Below are positions 11,237 through 21,152 of a stretch of DNA of 64,000 nt, one piece after another. Position 1 is the stretch's first letter. The number at the start of each line of letters is the position of its first letter. The notes under the pieces were generated by a model. It did no database searches. It had not been told where the DNA came from and saw only the letters and a list, made by a program, of their open reading frames with translations. The translations under genes and the position numbers were made by a program. Source of the stretch: Neobacillus cucumis (GTDB lineage: Bacteria > Bacillota > Bacilli > Bacillales > Cytobacillaceae); NCBI RefSeq assembly GCF_002860255.1, contig NZ_PGVE01000004.1:1-64000 (forward strand), read 5' to 3'.

Positions 11237-12694
11237 ATGTCAAACGAAGTTCGTGTAAGGTATGCTCCAAGTCCAACGGGACATTTACATATTGGAAACG
11301 CCCGTACTGCATTATTTAATTATTTATTTGCCCGCAATAAAGGCGGTAAATTCATTATCCGGATAGAAGATACCGATAAAAAGAGAAATATCGCCGGCGG
11401 GGAAGAAAGTCAATTAAAATATTTAAAATGGCTCGGAATGGATTGGGATGAAAGTGTGGATGTCGGCGGTGAATATGGTCCATACCGGCAATCAGAGAGG
11501 AATCACATCTATGAGACATACTATAAACAGTTATTAGAAACAGGCCATGCCTATAAATGTTATTGTACGGAAGAAGAACTGGAGAAAGAGCGTGAAGCTC
11601 AAACGGAAAGAGGAGAAACTCCTCACTACTCAGGTAAATGCCGTCACTTAACGGAAGAACAGCGCCGTCAATATGAAGCAGAAGGCCTTAAGCCTAGTAT
11701 TCGTATTGCTGTACCAGAAGGTAAAACCTTTACATTTGACGATATGGTCAAAGGGGTTGTATCGTTTGAATCGGAAGGTATGGGTGATTGGGTAATGGTG
11801 AAGAAAGATGGAACGCCAACTTATAACTTTGCTGTTGCCATCGATGATCATCTTATGGAAATCAGTCATGTACTTCGCGGAGATGACCATATTTCAAATA
11901 CTCCAAAACAATTAATGGTTTATGATGCATTAGGCTGGGAGCCGCCAGTTTTTGGACATATGACTCTAATTGTAAATGAAAGCCGGAAAAAGTTAAGTAA
12001 GCGTGATGAATCGATTATTCAATTTATTGAACAATATGAGGAATTAGGTTATCTGCCTGAAGCATTATTTAACTTTATTACCCTATTGGGCTGGTCGCCG
12101 TCTGGTGAAGAGGAACTATTTTCAAAAGAGGAATTCATTGAGATTTTTGATGCGAGCCGTCTTTCGAAATCCCCAGCATTATTTGATAAGCAAAAGTTAA
12201 CATGGATGAATAACCAATACATGAAAAAGATTGAGGTTGATCGGGTACTCGAACTTGCTCTGCCGCATCTAATTAAAGCAGGACGTCTAAGAGAAAGCCT
12301 AACAGATGAGGAGCATGAATGGGCTCGTGGCCTAGTGGCTCTTTTACAGGAAAAGATGAGCTATGGTGCTGAAATTGTAGAATTATCAGATATGTTTTTC
12401 CAAGATGATGCCGTTTATGAGGAAGATGCAAAGGAAATCCTATCAGGTGAAACAGTACCTGAAGTACTGCGGGCATTTTCTCACGAGCTTGATCAACTTG
12501 AGAGCTTCCGGGCTGATGGAATTAAAGCAGCGATGAAGGCCGTGCAAAAATCAACCGGTCAAAAAGGGAAAAATTTGTTTATGCCAATTCGTGCAGCGGT
12601 TACAGGACAGACACATGGTCCAGATCTTCCGCAGACAATCGAATTATTAGGGAAAGCTAAGGTACAAAACAGAATAAATAAAATTATTAGTTAA
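11237..12694 (+). CDS. gltX: Glutamyl-tRNA synthetase
   Basis: Class I aminoacyl-tRNA synthetase, 485 residues; in Bacillus it charges both tRNA-Glu and tRNA-Gln, the latter corrected by GatCAB. The HIGH-type motif (HIGN) is in [18 protein letters not shown] and the KMSKS-type motif is KKLSKRDES at about residue 254. A GGAGG site lies about ten bases before the ATG. Next gene is cysE, behind a T-box. Confidence 0.96.
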   Translation: MSNEVRVRYAPSPTGHLHIGNARTALFNYLFARNKGGKFIIRIEDTDKKRNIAGGEESQLKYLKWLGMDWDESVDVGGEYGPYRQSERNHIYETYYKQLLETGHAYKCYCTEEELEKEREAQTERGETPHYSGKCRHLTEEQRRQYEAEGLKPSIRIAVPEGKTFTFDDMVKGVVSFESEGMGDWVMVKKDGTPTYNFAVAIDDHLMEISHVLRGDDHISNTPKQLMVYDALGWEPPVFGHMTLIVNESRKKLSKRDESIIQFIEQYEELGYLPEALFNFITLLGWSPSGEEELFSKEEFIEIFDASRLSKSPALFDKQKLTWMNNQYMKKIEVDRVLELALPHLIKAGRLRESLTDEEHEWARGLVALLQEKMSYGAEIVELSDMFFQDDAVYEEDAKEILSGETVPEVLRAFSHELDQLESFRADGIKAAMKAVQKSTGQKGKNLFMPIRAAVTGQTHGPDLPQTIELLGKAKVQNRINKIIS

Positions 12695-12731
12695 CAATCA
12701 TGAAAAAATGTAATATAGTAAAAGAAATAAG

Positions 12732-12880
12732 AAAAGCGGAAGCACCTGTTTAGCGGCGTATGGACTGGAGCGCCTCGACTGAGATAAAGGAAACACGGAG
12801 AGCGATAGCGATCCGATGTTGACTTATCGTAGGGAGAAGAGCGAAGTCCACTAGCCGCTGGGTGCTGGAGCTGGACAGTT
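12732..12880 (-). repeat. Bacillaceae intergenic repeat, copy 1
   Basis: On the plus strand it opens with AAAAGCGGAAGCACC and closes with GGTGCTGGAGCTGGACAG. The ends pair (GCGGC / GCCGC, GCACC / GGTGC), so the RNA would fold as a long hairpin. The same ends occur inverted at 26089-26254 and in shortened form at 21611-21645 and 49853-49948. No ORF inside. It lies between gltX and the cysE T-box. Confidence 0.8.
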
Positions 12881-12944
12881 ATCGAGGTCCAATGTTAGAA
12901 TCCTAATAATATAAGCAAAAGCGAAGAAGAGGAAAAGTAAAAAA

Positions 12945-13190
12945 ATGATGCTTCAAAGAGAGAACCATCACCGGCTGAGAGTGGTTTAAGCCTCCCATTT
13001 TTTGAAATGCACCTCCGAGCCCCATTTCGAAAGGAGTCAACTCGAGTAGATTTGGGCGGACGGGTCCGTTAACAAGTAGAGTGAGGTATGGTTGAGCATC
13101 CTGCAGTTGGGAGATGGCTTGATAGACCTAATCAGAGTGGAACCACGTATTAATGCGTCTCTGTCGATTACGACAGGGGCGCTTTTTATA
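12945..13190 (+). promoter_or_regulatory. T-box leader, probably cysteine-specific, controlling cysE-cysS
   Basis: Stem I opens with the AGAGAGAA internal motif. The likely specifier is UGC at 13008-13010 in GAAATGCACC, a cysteine codon. The T-box sequence AGAGTGGAACCACG (TGGAACC at 13138-13144) follows, then a competing terminator. Uncharged tRNA-Cys should stabilise the antiterminator and switch on the cysteine synthesis and charging genes. The 5' boundary is approximate. Confidence 0.92.
13155..13187 (+). terminator. T-box regulated terminator
   Basis: GCGTCTCTGTCG and CGACAGGGGCGC pair around ATTA, followed by TTTTT. The alternative structure is the antiterminator that uses the upstream T-box bulge. 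Confidence 0.9.
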
Positions 13191-13215
13191 TATTAAAACA
13201 AAGGGGGGAAGAGCG

Positions 13216-13890
13216 GTGTTCAAACGGATGAAAGAGGACATAGAGGTTGTTTTTGAACAAGATCCCGCGGCGAGGAGCGCATTAGAAGTCGTGTTGACTT
13301 ATTCAGGTTTGCATGCCATTTGGGCACATCGGATTGCCCATGCACTCTTCAAACGGAAATTATATTTCTGGGCTCGTGTGATTTCACAAGCAAGCCGTTT
13401 CTTTACGGGAATCGAAATACATCCTGGGGCTAAAATAGGCAGGAGATTTTTTATTGATCATGGAATGGGTGTTGTCATAGGGGAAACCTGTGAAATTGGG
13501 GATAATGTAACTATATACCAAGGTGTTACGCTTGGAGGAACAGGTAAAGAAAAGGGAAAACGGCATCCAACCATTAAGGATAATGTTTTAATTGCTACTG
13601 GTGCTAAGGTGCTTGGCTCTATTACTGTTGGTGAAAATTCTAAGATTGGCGGCGGTTCCGTTGTTTTAAAAGAGGTACCTCCCAACTCAACGGTGGTTGG
13701 AATCCCGGGAAGAGTAGTCATTCAAGATGGTATTCGGATACCAACAGCAAAAGATTTAAACCATTGTGATCTCCCTGATCCAATCGCTGACCGCTTCCGC
13801 GAAATGGAAAGTGAAGTAATTGAATTAAGACAAGAGCTTCAAGAATTAAAAAATGAAAGGATAAAAATTAATGGCCATTCAAATATATAA
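13216..13890 (+). CDS. cysE: Serine O-acetyltransferase
   Basis: Acetylates serine to O-acetylserine, the committed step to cysteine. The 224-residue protein has the left-handed beta-helix hexapeptide repeats ([22 protein letters not shown], then [14 protein letters not shown]) carrying the catalytic His region. I chose the GTG at 13216, seven bases after GGGGGG, giving the family N-terminus; an earlier ATG at 13153 lies inside the T-box terminator. Overlaps cysS by 20 bases. Confidence 0.96.
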   Translation: MFKRMKEDIEVVFEQDPAARSALEVVLTYSGLHAIWAHRIAHALFKRKLYFWARVISQASRFFTGIEIHPGAKIGRRFFIDHGMGVVIGETCEIGDNVTIYQGVTLGGTGKEKGKRHPTIKDNVLIATGAKVLGSITVGENSKIGGGSVVLKEVPPNSTVVGIPGRVVIQDGIRIPTAKDLNHCDLPDPIADRFREMESEVIELRQELQELKNERIKINGHSNI

Positions 13891-15268
13891 CACATTGACC
13901 AGAAAAAAAGAAACCTTTGTTCCTCTTGAGGAAGGAAAGGTAAAAATGTATGTCTGCGGACCGACAGTCTATAATTATATTCATATAGGGAATGCCCGTC
14001 CTGCTATCGTTTTTGATACGGTTCGCCGCTATCTTGAGTACCGTGGATATGATGTTAAATACGTATCAAACTTTACAGATGTGGATGATAAATTAATTCG
14101 AGCAGCAAACCAGCTTGGCGAAGATGTTCCGACTATTGCCAACCGCTTCATTGAAGCATACTTTGAGGATGTCTCAGCTCTAGGCTGCCAAAAGGCAGAT
14201 GTTCACCCGAGGGTAATGGAAAATATGGACATCATTATTGATTTCATCAGTCAATTAGTGAAAAAGGGTTTTGCTTATGAGTCAGAGGGGGATGTTTATT
14301 TCCGTACAAGAAGTTTTGATGAGTACGGAAAGCTCTCCCATCAATCGATTGATGACCTTCAAGTAGGAGCTAGAATTGAAGTCGGTGATAAGAAAGAAGA
14401 TGACTTGGATTTTGCTCTGTGGAAAGCTGCCAAAGAAGGAGAAATCTACTGGGAAAGCCCATGGGGACTAGGACGTCCGGGCTGGCATATTGAATGCTCG
14501 GCAATGGCAAAGAAATATCTTGGCGAGACGATTGATATCCATGCAGGGGGGCAAGATTTAACCTTCCCGCATCATGAAAATGAAATTGCTCAATCAGAAG
14601 CCCTTTCCGGTAAATTATTCTCCAGGTACTGGATGCATAATGGGTATATTAATATCGACAATGAAAAAATGTCTAAGTCACTTGGAAACTTTGTCCTTGT
14701 GCATGACATTATCAAAAAACATAATCCACAAGTACTAAGGTTCTTTATGTTGTCTGTTCATTATCGAAATCCGATTAACTATAGTGAGGAACTCTTAGAA
14801 AGTACAAAGGCTGCATTTGAACGTTTAACAACGTCTTACCAAAATTTAAAGCATCGAAAAGAGGCAAGTACTAACTTAACTGACCATAATCAAGAGTGGT
14901 TAGATAAACTGACGGTTCTCCATGACCAATTCATCGAGGCAATGGATGATGATTTTAATACCGCCCTTGCTATTTCCATTCTATTTGAAATATCCAAACT
15001 GGCAAATTATTATCTTTTAGAAAAAAATACAGCAGTAGAAGTAATTGAAGCCTTTACTAATAAATTTGAAGAGTTATTGGGTGTACTTGGCCTAACGTTT
15101 GGAAGTGATGAGATGTTAGATGGAGAAATTGATGCTTTAATTGAAAAGCGGAACCAGGCCCGAAGAGACCGAAACTTTCAATTGTCTGACCAAATTAGGG
15201 ACCAACTAAAAGAAATGAATATTATTTTAGAGGATACACCACAGGGTACAAGGTGGAAAAGAGGCTGA
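13871..15268 (+). CDS. cysS: Cysteinyl-tRNA synthetase
   Basis: Class I synthetase, 465 residues, charging tRNA-Cys. HIGH-type motif in [17 protein letters not shown] motif in [10 protein letters not shown], and zinc-binding residues beginning with the Cys in VCGPTVY. It shares the T-box with cysE, so both synthesis and charging respond to tRNA-Cys. The start lies inside cysE, implying coupled translation. Confidence 0.97.
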   Translation: MAIQIYNTLTRKKETFVPLEEGKVKMYVCGPTVYNYIHIGNARPAIVFDTVRRYLEYRGYDVKYVSNFTDVDDKLIRAANQLGEDVPTIANRFIEAYFEDVSALGCQKADVHPRVMENMDIIIDFISQLVKKGFAYESEGDVYFRTRSFDEYGKLSHQSIDDLQVGARIEVGDKKEDDLDFALWKAAKEGEIYWESPWGLGRPGWHIECSAMAKKYLGETIDIHAGGQDLTFPHHENEIAQSEALSGKLFSRYWMHNGYINIDNEKMSKSLGNFVLVHDIIKKHNPQVLRFFMLSVHYRNPINYSEELLESTKAAFERLTTSYQNLKHRKEASTNLTDHNQEWLDKLTVLHDQFIEAMDDDFNTALAISILFEISKLANYYLLEKNTAVEVIEAFTNKFEELLGVLGLTFGSDEMLDGEIDALIEKRNQARRDRNFQLSDQIRDQLKEMNIILEDTPQGTRWKRG

Positions 15269-15271
15269 TTC

Positions 15272-15679
15272 ATGCTGGATTATGAGAATAATATTGATGC
15301 CAAACAATTGAATGGTCTTGCGCTTGCTTATATGGGAGATGCTGTGTTTGAGTCTTATGTTAGACGGCACCTCCTCTATAGCGGGAAGGTCAGACCCAAT
15401 CAGTTGCACAGGATGGCAACTAGATACGTTTCAGCGAAGGCGCAGTGCAAGATCCTTTTTCAATTAATGGATGAAAAGCTTTTAAATGAAGAGGAATCTG
15501 CAGTAGTCTTGCGAGGCAGGAATGCAAAATCAGGAACAGTCCCTAAAAATACAGATGTACAAACCTACCGATACAGTACAGCATTTGAAGCATTGATGGG
15601 TTATTTATTTTTAGAAGGAAGAGTAGAACGAATGGAAGAGCTGGTGGAAAAAGCCTTCAGCTATGTCGAAAACGAATAG
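15272..15679 (+). CDS. mrnC: Mini-ribonuclease III
   Basis: 135-residue RNase III catalytic domain without a dsRNA-binding domain; in Bacillus it trims 23S rRNA precursors. Visible: [23 protein letters not shown] with the active-site Asp, and [16 protein letters not shown] with the catalytic Glu. Starts four bases after cysS. Confidence 0.95.
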   Translation: MLDYENNIDAKQLNGLALAYMGDAVFESYVRRHLLYSGKVRPNQLHRMATRYVSAKAQCKILFQLMDEKLLNEEESAVVLRGRNAKSGTVPKNTDVQTYRYSTAFEALMGYLFLEGRVERMEELVEKAFSYVENE

Positions 15680-15718
15680 TGATTAAACTTGCACCTTTTT
15701 GAAAGGAGGAGCGTTAAT

Positions 15719-16462
15719 ATGAGTCAAGAATATATCGTTGGTAAAAATCCAGTTATTGAAGCACTTAAATCCGAAAGAGATATTAATAAAATATTGATTG
15801 CCGAGGGTTCACAACGGGGGCAGATGCAGCAGATCACACAGTTGGCGAGAGAAGCTAATGTCCTTGTGCAATTCGTCCCAAAAAAGAAGCTTGACCAAAT
15901 CTCGGAAGAAAATCATCAGGGTGTGCTTGCCTATGTAGCTGCCTACCAATATGCAGAAATAGACGATTTGTTTGCTGCAGCTGAAAAGAAGAATGAGGCA
16001 CCTTTTTTCTTATTGCTGGATGAAATTGAAGATCCGCATAACCTTGGGTCCATTATGCGGACTGCGGATGCGGTTGGAGCCCATGGGATTATTATCCCAA
16101 AACGAAGAGCAGTGGGGTTAACAGCGACGGTTGCTAAAGCTTCGACAGGTGCGATTGAATATATACCGGTAGTTCGGGTAACAAATATGGCACGTACGAT
16201 TGACGAGTTGAAAGAGCGGGGCGTATGGATTGCTGGAACAGATGCCAAGGGGAAGGAAGATTACCGTCAAATGGATGGCACACTTCCGCTCGGATTAGTG
16301 ATTGGCAGTGAAGGGAAAGGAATGGGGCGGTTAATCCGCGATAAATGCGATTTTCTTATTCATTTACCGATGGCTGGAAAAGTTACTTCGTTAAATGCCT
16401 CTGTTGCTGCATCACTACTCATGTATGAGGTTTATCGCAAACGGCATCCGCTTGGCAGGTAA
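15719..16462 (+). CDS. rlmB: 23S rRNA (guanosine-2'-O-)-methyltransferase RlmB (YacO)
   Basis: SPOUT-family (TrmH/SpoU) enzyme, 247 residues. N-terminal substrate-binding domain (VGKNPVIEAL, HQGVLAYV) and C-terminal trefoil-knot SAM domain with DPHNLGSIMRTADA, GLVIGSEGKGM and LNASVAASLLMYE. I chose the ATG at 15719, preceded by AAAGGAGGAG; the open frame reaches a non-ATG start at 15689 with no ribosome binding site. Confidence 0.93.
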   Translation: MSQEYIVGKNPVIEALKSERDINKILIAEGSQRGQMQQITQLAREANVLVQFVPKKKLDQISEENHQGVLAYVAAYQYAEIDDLFAAAEKKNEAPFFLLLDEIEDPHNLGSIMRTADAVGAHGIIIPKRRAVGLTATVAKASTGAIEYIPVVRVTNMARTIDELKERGVWIAGTDAKGKEDYRQMDGTLPLGLVIGSEGKGMGRLIRDKCDFLIHLPMAGKVTSLNASVAASLLMYEVYRKRHPLGR

Positions 16463-16465
16463 TTT

Positions 16466-16975
16466 ATGGACATCCTGCTTGTCGACGGATATAACATTAT
16501 TGGAGCATGGCCCGAACTAAAAGCACTAAAGGATCGAGATTTACCGGCTGCTAGAGACCGTCTGGTTGAAAAAATGGCTGAATATCAAGCGTATTCTGGA
16601 TATCGAGTTATTGTTGTTTTCGATGCCTATTATGTACAAGGGACAGAGAAAAAATATAAAAATCATAAAGTTGAGGTCATCTTTACAAAAGAAAATGAAA
16701 CAGCCGATGAGCGGATCGAGAAAATGGCGATTAGTTTAAGTAATCGAAAAACACAAATCCATGTAGCCACTTCTGATTTTACAGAACAATGGGCAATCTT
16801 TGGACAAGGTGCATTAAGAAAATCCGCTCGTGAGTTGTTAATTGAAATGTCCTCCATTGAAAAAGGGATAGAAAAGAAGGTAAAAAAGATTCAAGAGGAT
16901 AAACCCTTCTATAAAATACCTATTAGTGAACAAATGGCAGAAATTTTTGAAAAATGGCGCAGAGGCGAAAAATGA
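16466..16975 (+). CDS. yacP: NYN/PIN-like endoribonuclease Rae1 (YacP)
   Basis: 169-residue NYN-domain protein. In Bacillus subtilis the homologue cleaves certain mRNAs in the ribosomal A site. The conserved acidic residues are in LLVDGYNIIGAWPEL, VIVVFDAYYVQG, NETADERIEKM and VATSDFTEQ. It follows rlmB by three bases in the usual order. Confidence 0.9.
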   Translation: MDILLVDGYNIIGAWPELKALKDRDLPAARDRLVEKMAEYQAYSGYRVIVVFDAYYVQGTEKKYKNHKVEVIFTKENETADERIEKMAISLSNRKTQIHVATSDFTEQWAIFGQGALRKSARELLIEMSSIEKGIEKKVKKIQEDKPFYKIPISEQMAEIFEKWRRGEK

Positions 16976-16979
16976 GCTC

Positions 16980-17008
16980 TCGACTTCAAAATATTTCTAA
17001 TGTATACT
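16980..17008 (+). promoter_or_regulatory. SigA-type promoter of sigH
   Basis: TCGACT (16980-16985), 17-bp spacer, TATACT (17003-17008), just before sigH. In Bacillus this promoter is under AbrB control; no AbrB site can be read reliably here. Confidence 0.55.
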
Positions 17009-17045
17009 AATAATATGTATGCATGTTCGGTGGAGGGGATCTACT

Positions 17046-17696
17046 TTGAGTACGGACTTCGGAGCAAAGATTAACGAGCGTTTTTTCGTAATGGAAGACG
17101 AGGAAATTGTCGACTTGGTACACCAAGGTGATAGTGAAGCATTGGATTATTTGATTCACAAGTATCGTAATTTTGTGCGTGCAAAAGCAAGATCCTATTT
17201 TTTAATTGGTGCGGATAAAGAAGATATTGTCCAGGAAGGCATGATTGGTTTATACAAGGCGATTCGTGACTTCCGAGAGGACAAGCTGACTTCTTTTAAA
17301 GCGTTTGCGGAACTCTGTATAACCCGCCAAATTATCACAGCGATTAAGACAGCAACAAGGCAAAAGCATATTCCGTTAAATTCTTATGTATCATTGGACA
17401 AGCCTATTTATGATGAAGAATCTGACCGGACATTAATGGATGTTTTGTCAGGTGCAAAGGTTCTCGATCCTGAAGAATTGATAATCAATCAAGAGGAATT
17501 CGACCATATAGAAGTAAAAATGACCGAATTATTAAGCGACTTAGAGCGTAAGGTATTGGCCTTATATTTAGACGGCCAATCTTATCAGGAAATTTCTGAA
17601 GAGCTAAATCGTCATGTGAAATCCATCGATAATGCCTTGCAGCGGGTAAAAAGGAAACTTGAGCGGTATCTGGAAATCCGGGAATTCTCGTTGTAG
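17046..17696 (+). CDS. sigH: RNA polymerase sigma factor SigH (Spo0H)
   Basis: 216-residue sigma-70 family factor for the transition to stationary phase and early sporulation. Region 2 is NFVRAKARSYFLIGADKEDIVQEGMIGLYKAI and region 4 is SYQEISEELNRHVKSIDNALQRVKRKL. I chose the TTG at 17046, seven bases after GGAGGGG; it matches the length of Bacillus SigH. Presence of sigH argues for a spore former. Confidence 0.94.
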   Translation: MSTDFGAKINERFFVMEDEEIVDLVHQGDSEALDYLIHKYRNFVRAKARSYFLIGADKEDIVQEGMIGLYKAIRDFREDKLTSFKAFAELCITRQIITAIKTATRQKHIPLNSYVSLDKPIYDEESDRTLMDVLSGAKVLDPEELIINQEEFDHIEVKMTELLSDLERKVLALYLDGQSYQEISEELNRHVKSIDNALQRVKRKLERYLEIREFSL

Positions 17697-17746
17697 GTAT
17701 TTAAATTTGGCATAATTGTCAATATTGTTAATCTGTTTTAGGATTA

Positions 17747-17775
17747 TTGACATTAATTAGGGGTCATGTTACATT
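17747..17775 (+). promoter_or_regulatory. SigA-type promoter of rpmGB-secE
   Basis: TTGACA, 17-bp spacer, TACATT, ending 37 bases before the rpmGB start. Confidence 0.65.
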
Positions 17776-17812
17776 TTTAGTGAAAATGAGAGAATAGTTG
17801 AAGGTGTCGAAT

Positions 17813-17959
17813 ATGAGCAAAAAGGTCATCTTAGCTTGTGTAGCGTGCGGCTCGCGAAATTATTCGACAGCTAGCAAGGAAACACAAACAGAACGATTAG
17901 AATTAAAAAAGTTTTGTAAGACTTGTGCGACCCATACCATCCACCGGGAAACAAAATAA
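17813..17959 (+). CDS. rpmGB: 50S ribosomal protein L33 (zinc-binding form)
   Basis: 48-residue L33. It keeps both zinc pairs, CVAC (9-12) and CKTC (35-38), so this is the zinc-dependent paralogue. Located between sigH and secE as in other Bacillus genomes. GAAGGTG lies upstream of the ATG. Confidence 0.94.
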   Translation: MSKKVILACVACGSRNYSTASKETQTERLELKKFCKTCATHTIHRETK

Positions 17960-18008
17960 AGATAGATACTAGCACTGCCTACTTATGATTGTTGGGGGTT
18001 ACGAAATA

Positions 18009-18191
18009 ATGCAACGCATAACGAAATTCTTCAGTGATGTATTCCGTGAAATGAGAAAAGTTAGCTGGCCAAAACGCAGTGAATTAGTTCGTTCAACTGT
18101 TACAGTTCTAACAACTGTAGTGTTTTTTGCAGCGTTTTTTGCCGTTCTAGATTTGGGGATTTCTAAATTGATTCGATTAATTCTTGAATAA
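18009..18191 (+). CDS. secE: Preprotein translocase subunit SecE
   Basis: 60-residue single-span membrane subunit that clamps SecY. Amphipathic N-terminal helix with FREMRKVSWPKRSELVRST, then one hydrophobic helix (VTVLTTVVFFAAFFAVLDLGI). I chose the ATG at 18009 because SecE proteins of this group are about 60 residues; GGGGG lies ten bases upstream. An upstream ATG at 17985 has no clear site. Confidence 0.94.
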   Translation: MQRITKFFSDVFREMRKVSWPKRSELVRSTVTVLTTVVFFAAFFAVLDLGISKLIRLILE

Positions 18192-18214
18192 TACGCTATC
18201 ATTCATGGTATAAT
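18184..18214 (+). promoter_or_regulatory. Possible promoter for nusG overlapping the end of secE
   Basis: TTGAAT (18184-18189), 19-bp spacer, perfect TATAAT (18209-18214). The spacer is long, so strength is uncertain. A terminator lies about 30 bases downstream, which would make a short attenuated leader. Confidence 0.4.
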
Positions 18215-18242
18215 GGAAAATAATAAAGGAAATTTTATCTAA

Positions 18243-18267
18243 AAGCCCGTATAAACGGGTTTTTTAA
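18243..18267 (+). terminator. Intrinsic terminator between secE and nusG
   Basis: AAGCCCGT, ATAA loop, ACGGGTTTTTT. It either ends the secE transcript or attenuates transcription into nusG. Confidence 0.75.
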
Positions 18268-18374
18268 TTTGTCTTAAAACGGAATAATCAAGGTTCAAAG
18301 CCGTTGGACGCAATAAAAGGTTGTTAAAATTTCGACAAAAAATGAGGGAGGGACGGACGATCTAGTCCTCTTAA

Positions 18375-18908
18375 ATGGAAAAGAATTGGTATGTTGTTCA
18401 TACTTACTCAGGTTATGAAAATAAAGTAAAAGCTAACTTAGAAAAAAGGGTAGAATCAATGGGCATGGCAGATAAAATATTCCGTGTTGTTGTGCCTGAA
18501 GAAGAAGAAACAGAAATCAAAAACGGCAAAAAGAAGGTTGTCAAACGAAAGGTTTTCCCTGGTTATGTATTAGTTGAGTTAGTCATGACAGATGATTCTT
18601 GGTATGTCGTACGTAATACTCCGGGTGTAACGGGATTCGTTGGCTCTGCAGGTTCCGGCTCCAAACCTACACCATTGCTTCCTGAGGAAGTCACCGTTTT
18701 ACTTAAGCGTATGGGTGTAGAAGAAATGCGTGTGGATGTGGATTATGAAATTGGAGAAACTGTCCGCGTGAAGGAAGGTCCTTTTGCTAACTTTACAGGG
18801 TCTATTGAAGAGATGGATAAAGACCGCGCCAAGCTTAAGGTTCTTGTCAATATGTTTGGCCGTGACACCCCGGTAGAACTTGATTTCACACAGATAGAAA
18901 AGCTATAA
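18375..18908 (+). CDS. nusG: Transcription termination/antitermination protein NusG
   Basis: 177-residue RNA polymerase-associated factor that in Bacillus also promotes sequence-specific pausing. NGN domain begins KNWYVVHTYSGYENKVK; the KOW domain is VKEGPFANFTGSIEEMD. The ATG at 18375 gives the conserved N-terminus, but the nearest purine-rich site, GAGGGAGGG (18345-18353), is more than 20 bases away, with GGAC...GTCC able to pair in between. Confidence 0.96.
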   Translation: MEKNWYVVHTYSGYENKVKANLEKRVESMGMADKIFRVVVPEEEETEIKNGKKKVVKRKVFPGYVLVELVMTDDSWYVVRNTPGVTGFVGSAGSGSKPTPLLPEEVTVLLKRMGVEEMRVDVDYEIGETVRVKEGPFANFTGSIEEMDKDRAKLKVLVNMFGRDTPVELDFTQIEKL

Positions 18909-18953
18909 AGAACTCAATCTCAAAGAAAAAATAATCAGTTATTGTAAAAAAAC

Positions 18954-18982
18954 TTGAAATCATTTTTAAAAAATGTTAATAT
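18954..18982 (+). promoter_or_regulatory. SigA promoter of rplK-rplA
   Basis: TTGAAA, 17-bp spacer, TAATAT. About 130 bases of untranslated leader follow before rplK. I cannot name a ligand or protein that binds this leader. Confidence 0.7.
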
Positions 18983-19121
18983 TTCATAGGTCAGTATGTC
19001 TCCGTTGTGAGGCTAGACTAATGTTTAAGTTCTTTATGATTTTTATATAAAGACATATGATGAGTGGGAGGGTCTGAATAGTCCCTATTACCACATCACG
19101 GACTTTAAGGAGGTGTGTCTC

Positions 19122-19547
19122 GTGGCTAAAAAAGTAATTAAAGTCGTTAAATTACAAATCCCTGCTGGAAAAGCAAACCCAGCGCCGCCAGTTGGTCCTG
19201 CACTAGGTCAAGCAGGTGTTAATATCATGGGATTCTGTAAAGAATTTAACGCTCGTACAGCAGATCAAGCTGGATTAATCATTCCTGTTGAAATTACGGT
19301 ATTTGAAGACCGTTCATTTACATTTATTACGAAAACTCCTCCTGCTGCCGTTCTTTTAAAAGTAGCAGCTGGAATTCAGTCTGGTTCAGGTGAACCTAAT
19401 CGTAATAAAGTAGCAACAGTAAAGCGTGATAAAGTACGCGAGATTGCGGAACAAAAAATGCCTGACCTTAACGCAGCTAGCGTTGAAGCAGCAATGCGCA
19501 TGGTTGAAGGTACTGCACGCAGCATGGGTATCGTTATCGAAGACTAA
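19122..19547 (+). CDS. rplK: 50S ribosomal protein L11
   Basis: 141-residue protein of the GTPase-associated centre that binds 23S rRNA and is needed for RelA sensing. Shows [21 protein letters not shown] and the C-terminal rRNA-binding domain. GTG start at 19122, after AAGGAGGTG. Confidence 0.97.
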   Translation: MAKKVIKVVKLQIPAGKANPAPPVGPALGQAGVNIMGFCKEFNARTADQAGLIIPVEITVFEDRSFTFITKTPPAAVLLKVAAGIQSGSGEPNRNKVATVKRDKVREIAEQKMPDLNAASVEAAMRMVEGTARSMGIVIED

Positions 19548-19578
19548 TCCATGTAAAAGTTTATTGTTGAAATGAAGG

Positions 19579-19613
19579 GGTTGCGTAGCTGAATGTTCAC
19601 TCGCAACCTTTTT
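19579..19613 (+). terminator. Terminator-like hairpin between rplK and rplA
   Basis: GGTTGCG and CGCAACC pair across a 16-base loop, followed by TTTTT. Likely partial terminator that sets the L11:L1 ratio. Confidence 0.6.
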
Positions 19614-19659
19614 CGTGGGAGAATAATTCGCTAAAACCACATTCTAGGAGGAAATAAAA

Positions 19660-20358
19660 ATGGCTAAAAAAGGTAAAAAGTATTTAGAAGCTGCTAAGCT
19701 TGTAGATAGCTTAAAAGCATATCCAATTGCAGAAGCAATTGATCTTGCTAAAAAAACAAGCTTTACAAAATTTGATGCAACTCTTGAAGTGGCTTTCCGT
19801 TTAGGTGTTGACCCTAAGAAAGCTGACCAGCAAATCCGTGGTGCAGTTGTGCTTCCAAATGGAACTGGTAAAACTCAACGCGTATTAGTATTCGCGAAGG
19901 GTGAAAAGGTGAAAGAAGCTGAAGCAGCAGGTGCTGATTATGTAGGTGATTCTGAATACATCAACAAAATCCAACAAGGTTGGTTCGATTTTGATGTAAT
20001 CGTAGCAACTCCTGACATGATGGGTGAAGTTGGTAAGATTGGACGTGTATTAGGACCTAAAGGCTTAATGCCAAACCCTAAAACTGGTACTGTTACATTT
20101 GATGTTACAAGAGCAATCAATGAAATCAAAGCAGGTAAAGTTGAATACCGTGTAGACAAGTCTGGTAACATTCATGTCCCTATCGGTAAAGCATCTTTTG
20201 AAAACGAAAAGTTAGTTGAAAACTTCAACACTATTTTCGAAACAATGCTTAAAGTTAAGCCTTCAGCTGCAAAAGGTACTTATATGAAGAACGTAACCGT
20301 TTCTTCAACAATGGGACCTGGCGTAAAGATAGACCCTTCTACTGTTGCAGCGAAGTAA
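19660..20358 (+). CDS. rplA: 50S ribosomal protein L1
   Basis: 232-residue L1-stalk protein. Conserved segments [18 protein letters not shown] and the [14 protein letters not shown] stretch are present. Strong TAGGAGGAA site. In many bacteria L1 also binds its own mRNA. Confidence 0.97.
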   Translation: MAKKGKKYLEAAKLVDSLKAYPIAEAIDLAKKTSFTKFDATLEVAFRLGVDPKKADQQIRGAVVLPNGTGKTQRVLVFAKGEKVKEAEAAGADYVGDSEYINKIQQGWFDFDVIVATPDMMGEVGKIGRVLGPKGLMPNPKTGTVTFDVTRAINEIKAGKVEYRVDKSGNIHVPIGKASFENEKLVENFNTIFETMLKVKPSAAKGTYMKNVTVSSTMGPGVKIDPSTVAAK

Positions 20359-20369
20359 TTAATTACCAA

Positions 20370-20398
20370 TTGACAATCTAGGGTATATTTTATATAAT
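20370..20398 (+). promoter_or_regulatory. Consensus SigA promoter of rplJ-rplL
   Basis: Perfect TTGACA (20370-20375), 17-bp spacer, perfect TATAAT (20393-20398). It drives the L10 leader. Confidence 0.85.
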
Positions 20399-20426
20399 CT
20401 ATTTTGTTGTTTAAAATAAAACATTT

Positions 20427-20548
20427 GTACTGTAGACAGCAGGTGCGATTTGATCGCTTAATTTCCTGCCGAGGTAGAGCGATATAGAATTGGCTGATTA
20501 TTCAGCTGTTGTATACTGCCTCCATGTCTCGATTGATGTGGAGGTTTT
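20427..20548 (+). promoter_or_regulatory. L10 leader (autoregulatory rplJ leader with terminator)
   Basis: Contains the conserved CTGTAGACAGCAGGTGC and TTCCTGCCGAGGT elements of the L10(L12)4-binding leader, then a terminator (CCTCCAT 20519-20525 / GTGGAGG, then TTTTT). Excess L10-L12 complex should favour termination before rplJ. Confidence 0.85.
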
Positions 20549-20592
20549 TACTTGCCTGGTATAAATGTAGATAATCTACAGGAGGTGTAAAG

Positions 20593-21093
20593 ATGAGCAG
20601 TGTAATCGAACTAAAGAAACAATTAGTTGACGAAATTACTGATAAGTTAAAAGCAAGTGTATCAACTGTCGTTGTTGATTACCGTGGTCTTTCAGTTGCA
20701 GAAGTAACTGAACTTCGTAAACAACTTCGTGAAGCAGGCGTTGAATTTAAAGTTTATAAAAACTCAATGGTACGCCGTGCAGCTGAAGCAGCTGAGCTTT
20801 CTGGCTTAAACGAAGCATTAACTGGTCCAAACGCAATTGCGTTCAGTACTGAAGATGTAGTAGCACCAGCTAAAATCTTGAATGACTTTGCGAAAAAACA
20901 TGAGGCACTTGAGCTTAAAGCGGGTGTAATCGAAGGAAACGTCGCAACGGCTGATGAGATTAAAGCTCTTGCTGATCTACCATCACGCGAAGGCTTGCTT
21001 TCTATGCTACTCAGCGTACTACAAGCTCCAATTCGCAATCTTGCCCTTGCTGCAAAAGCAGTGGCAGACCAAAAAGAAGAACAAGGCGCGTAA
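20593..21093 (+). CDS. rplJ: 50S ribosomal protein L10
   Basis: 166-residue base of the L7/L12 stalk. Shows [31 protein letters not shown] and the C-terminal L12-binding helix. Preceded by ACAGGAGGTG and the autoregulatory leader. rplL follows 59 bases later. Confidence 0.97.
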   Translation: MSSVIELKKQLVDEITDKLKASVSTVVVDYRGLSVAEVTELRKQLREAGVEFKVYKNSMVRRAAEAAELSGLNEALTGPNAIAFSTEDVVAPAKILNDFAKKHEALELKAGVIEGNVATADEIKALADLPSREGLLSMLLSVLQAPIRNLALAAKAVADQKEEQGA

Positions 21094-21152
21094 GCTAACG
21101 CTAACAGCCTAACAAAATAAAACGTAACGAAAACTAAGGAGGAAACTTAATC

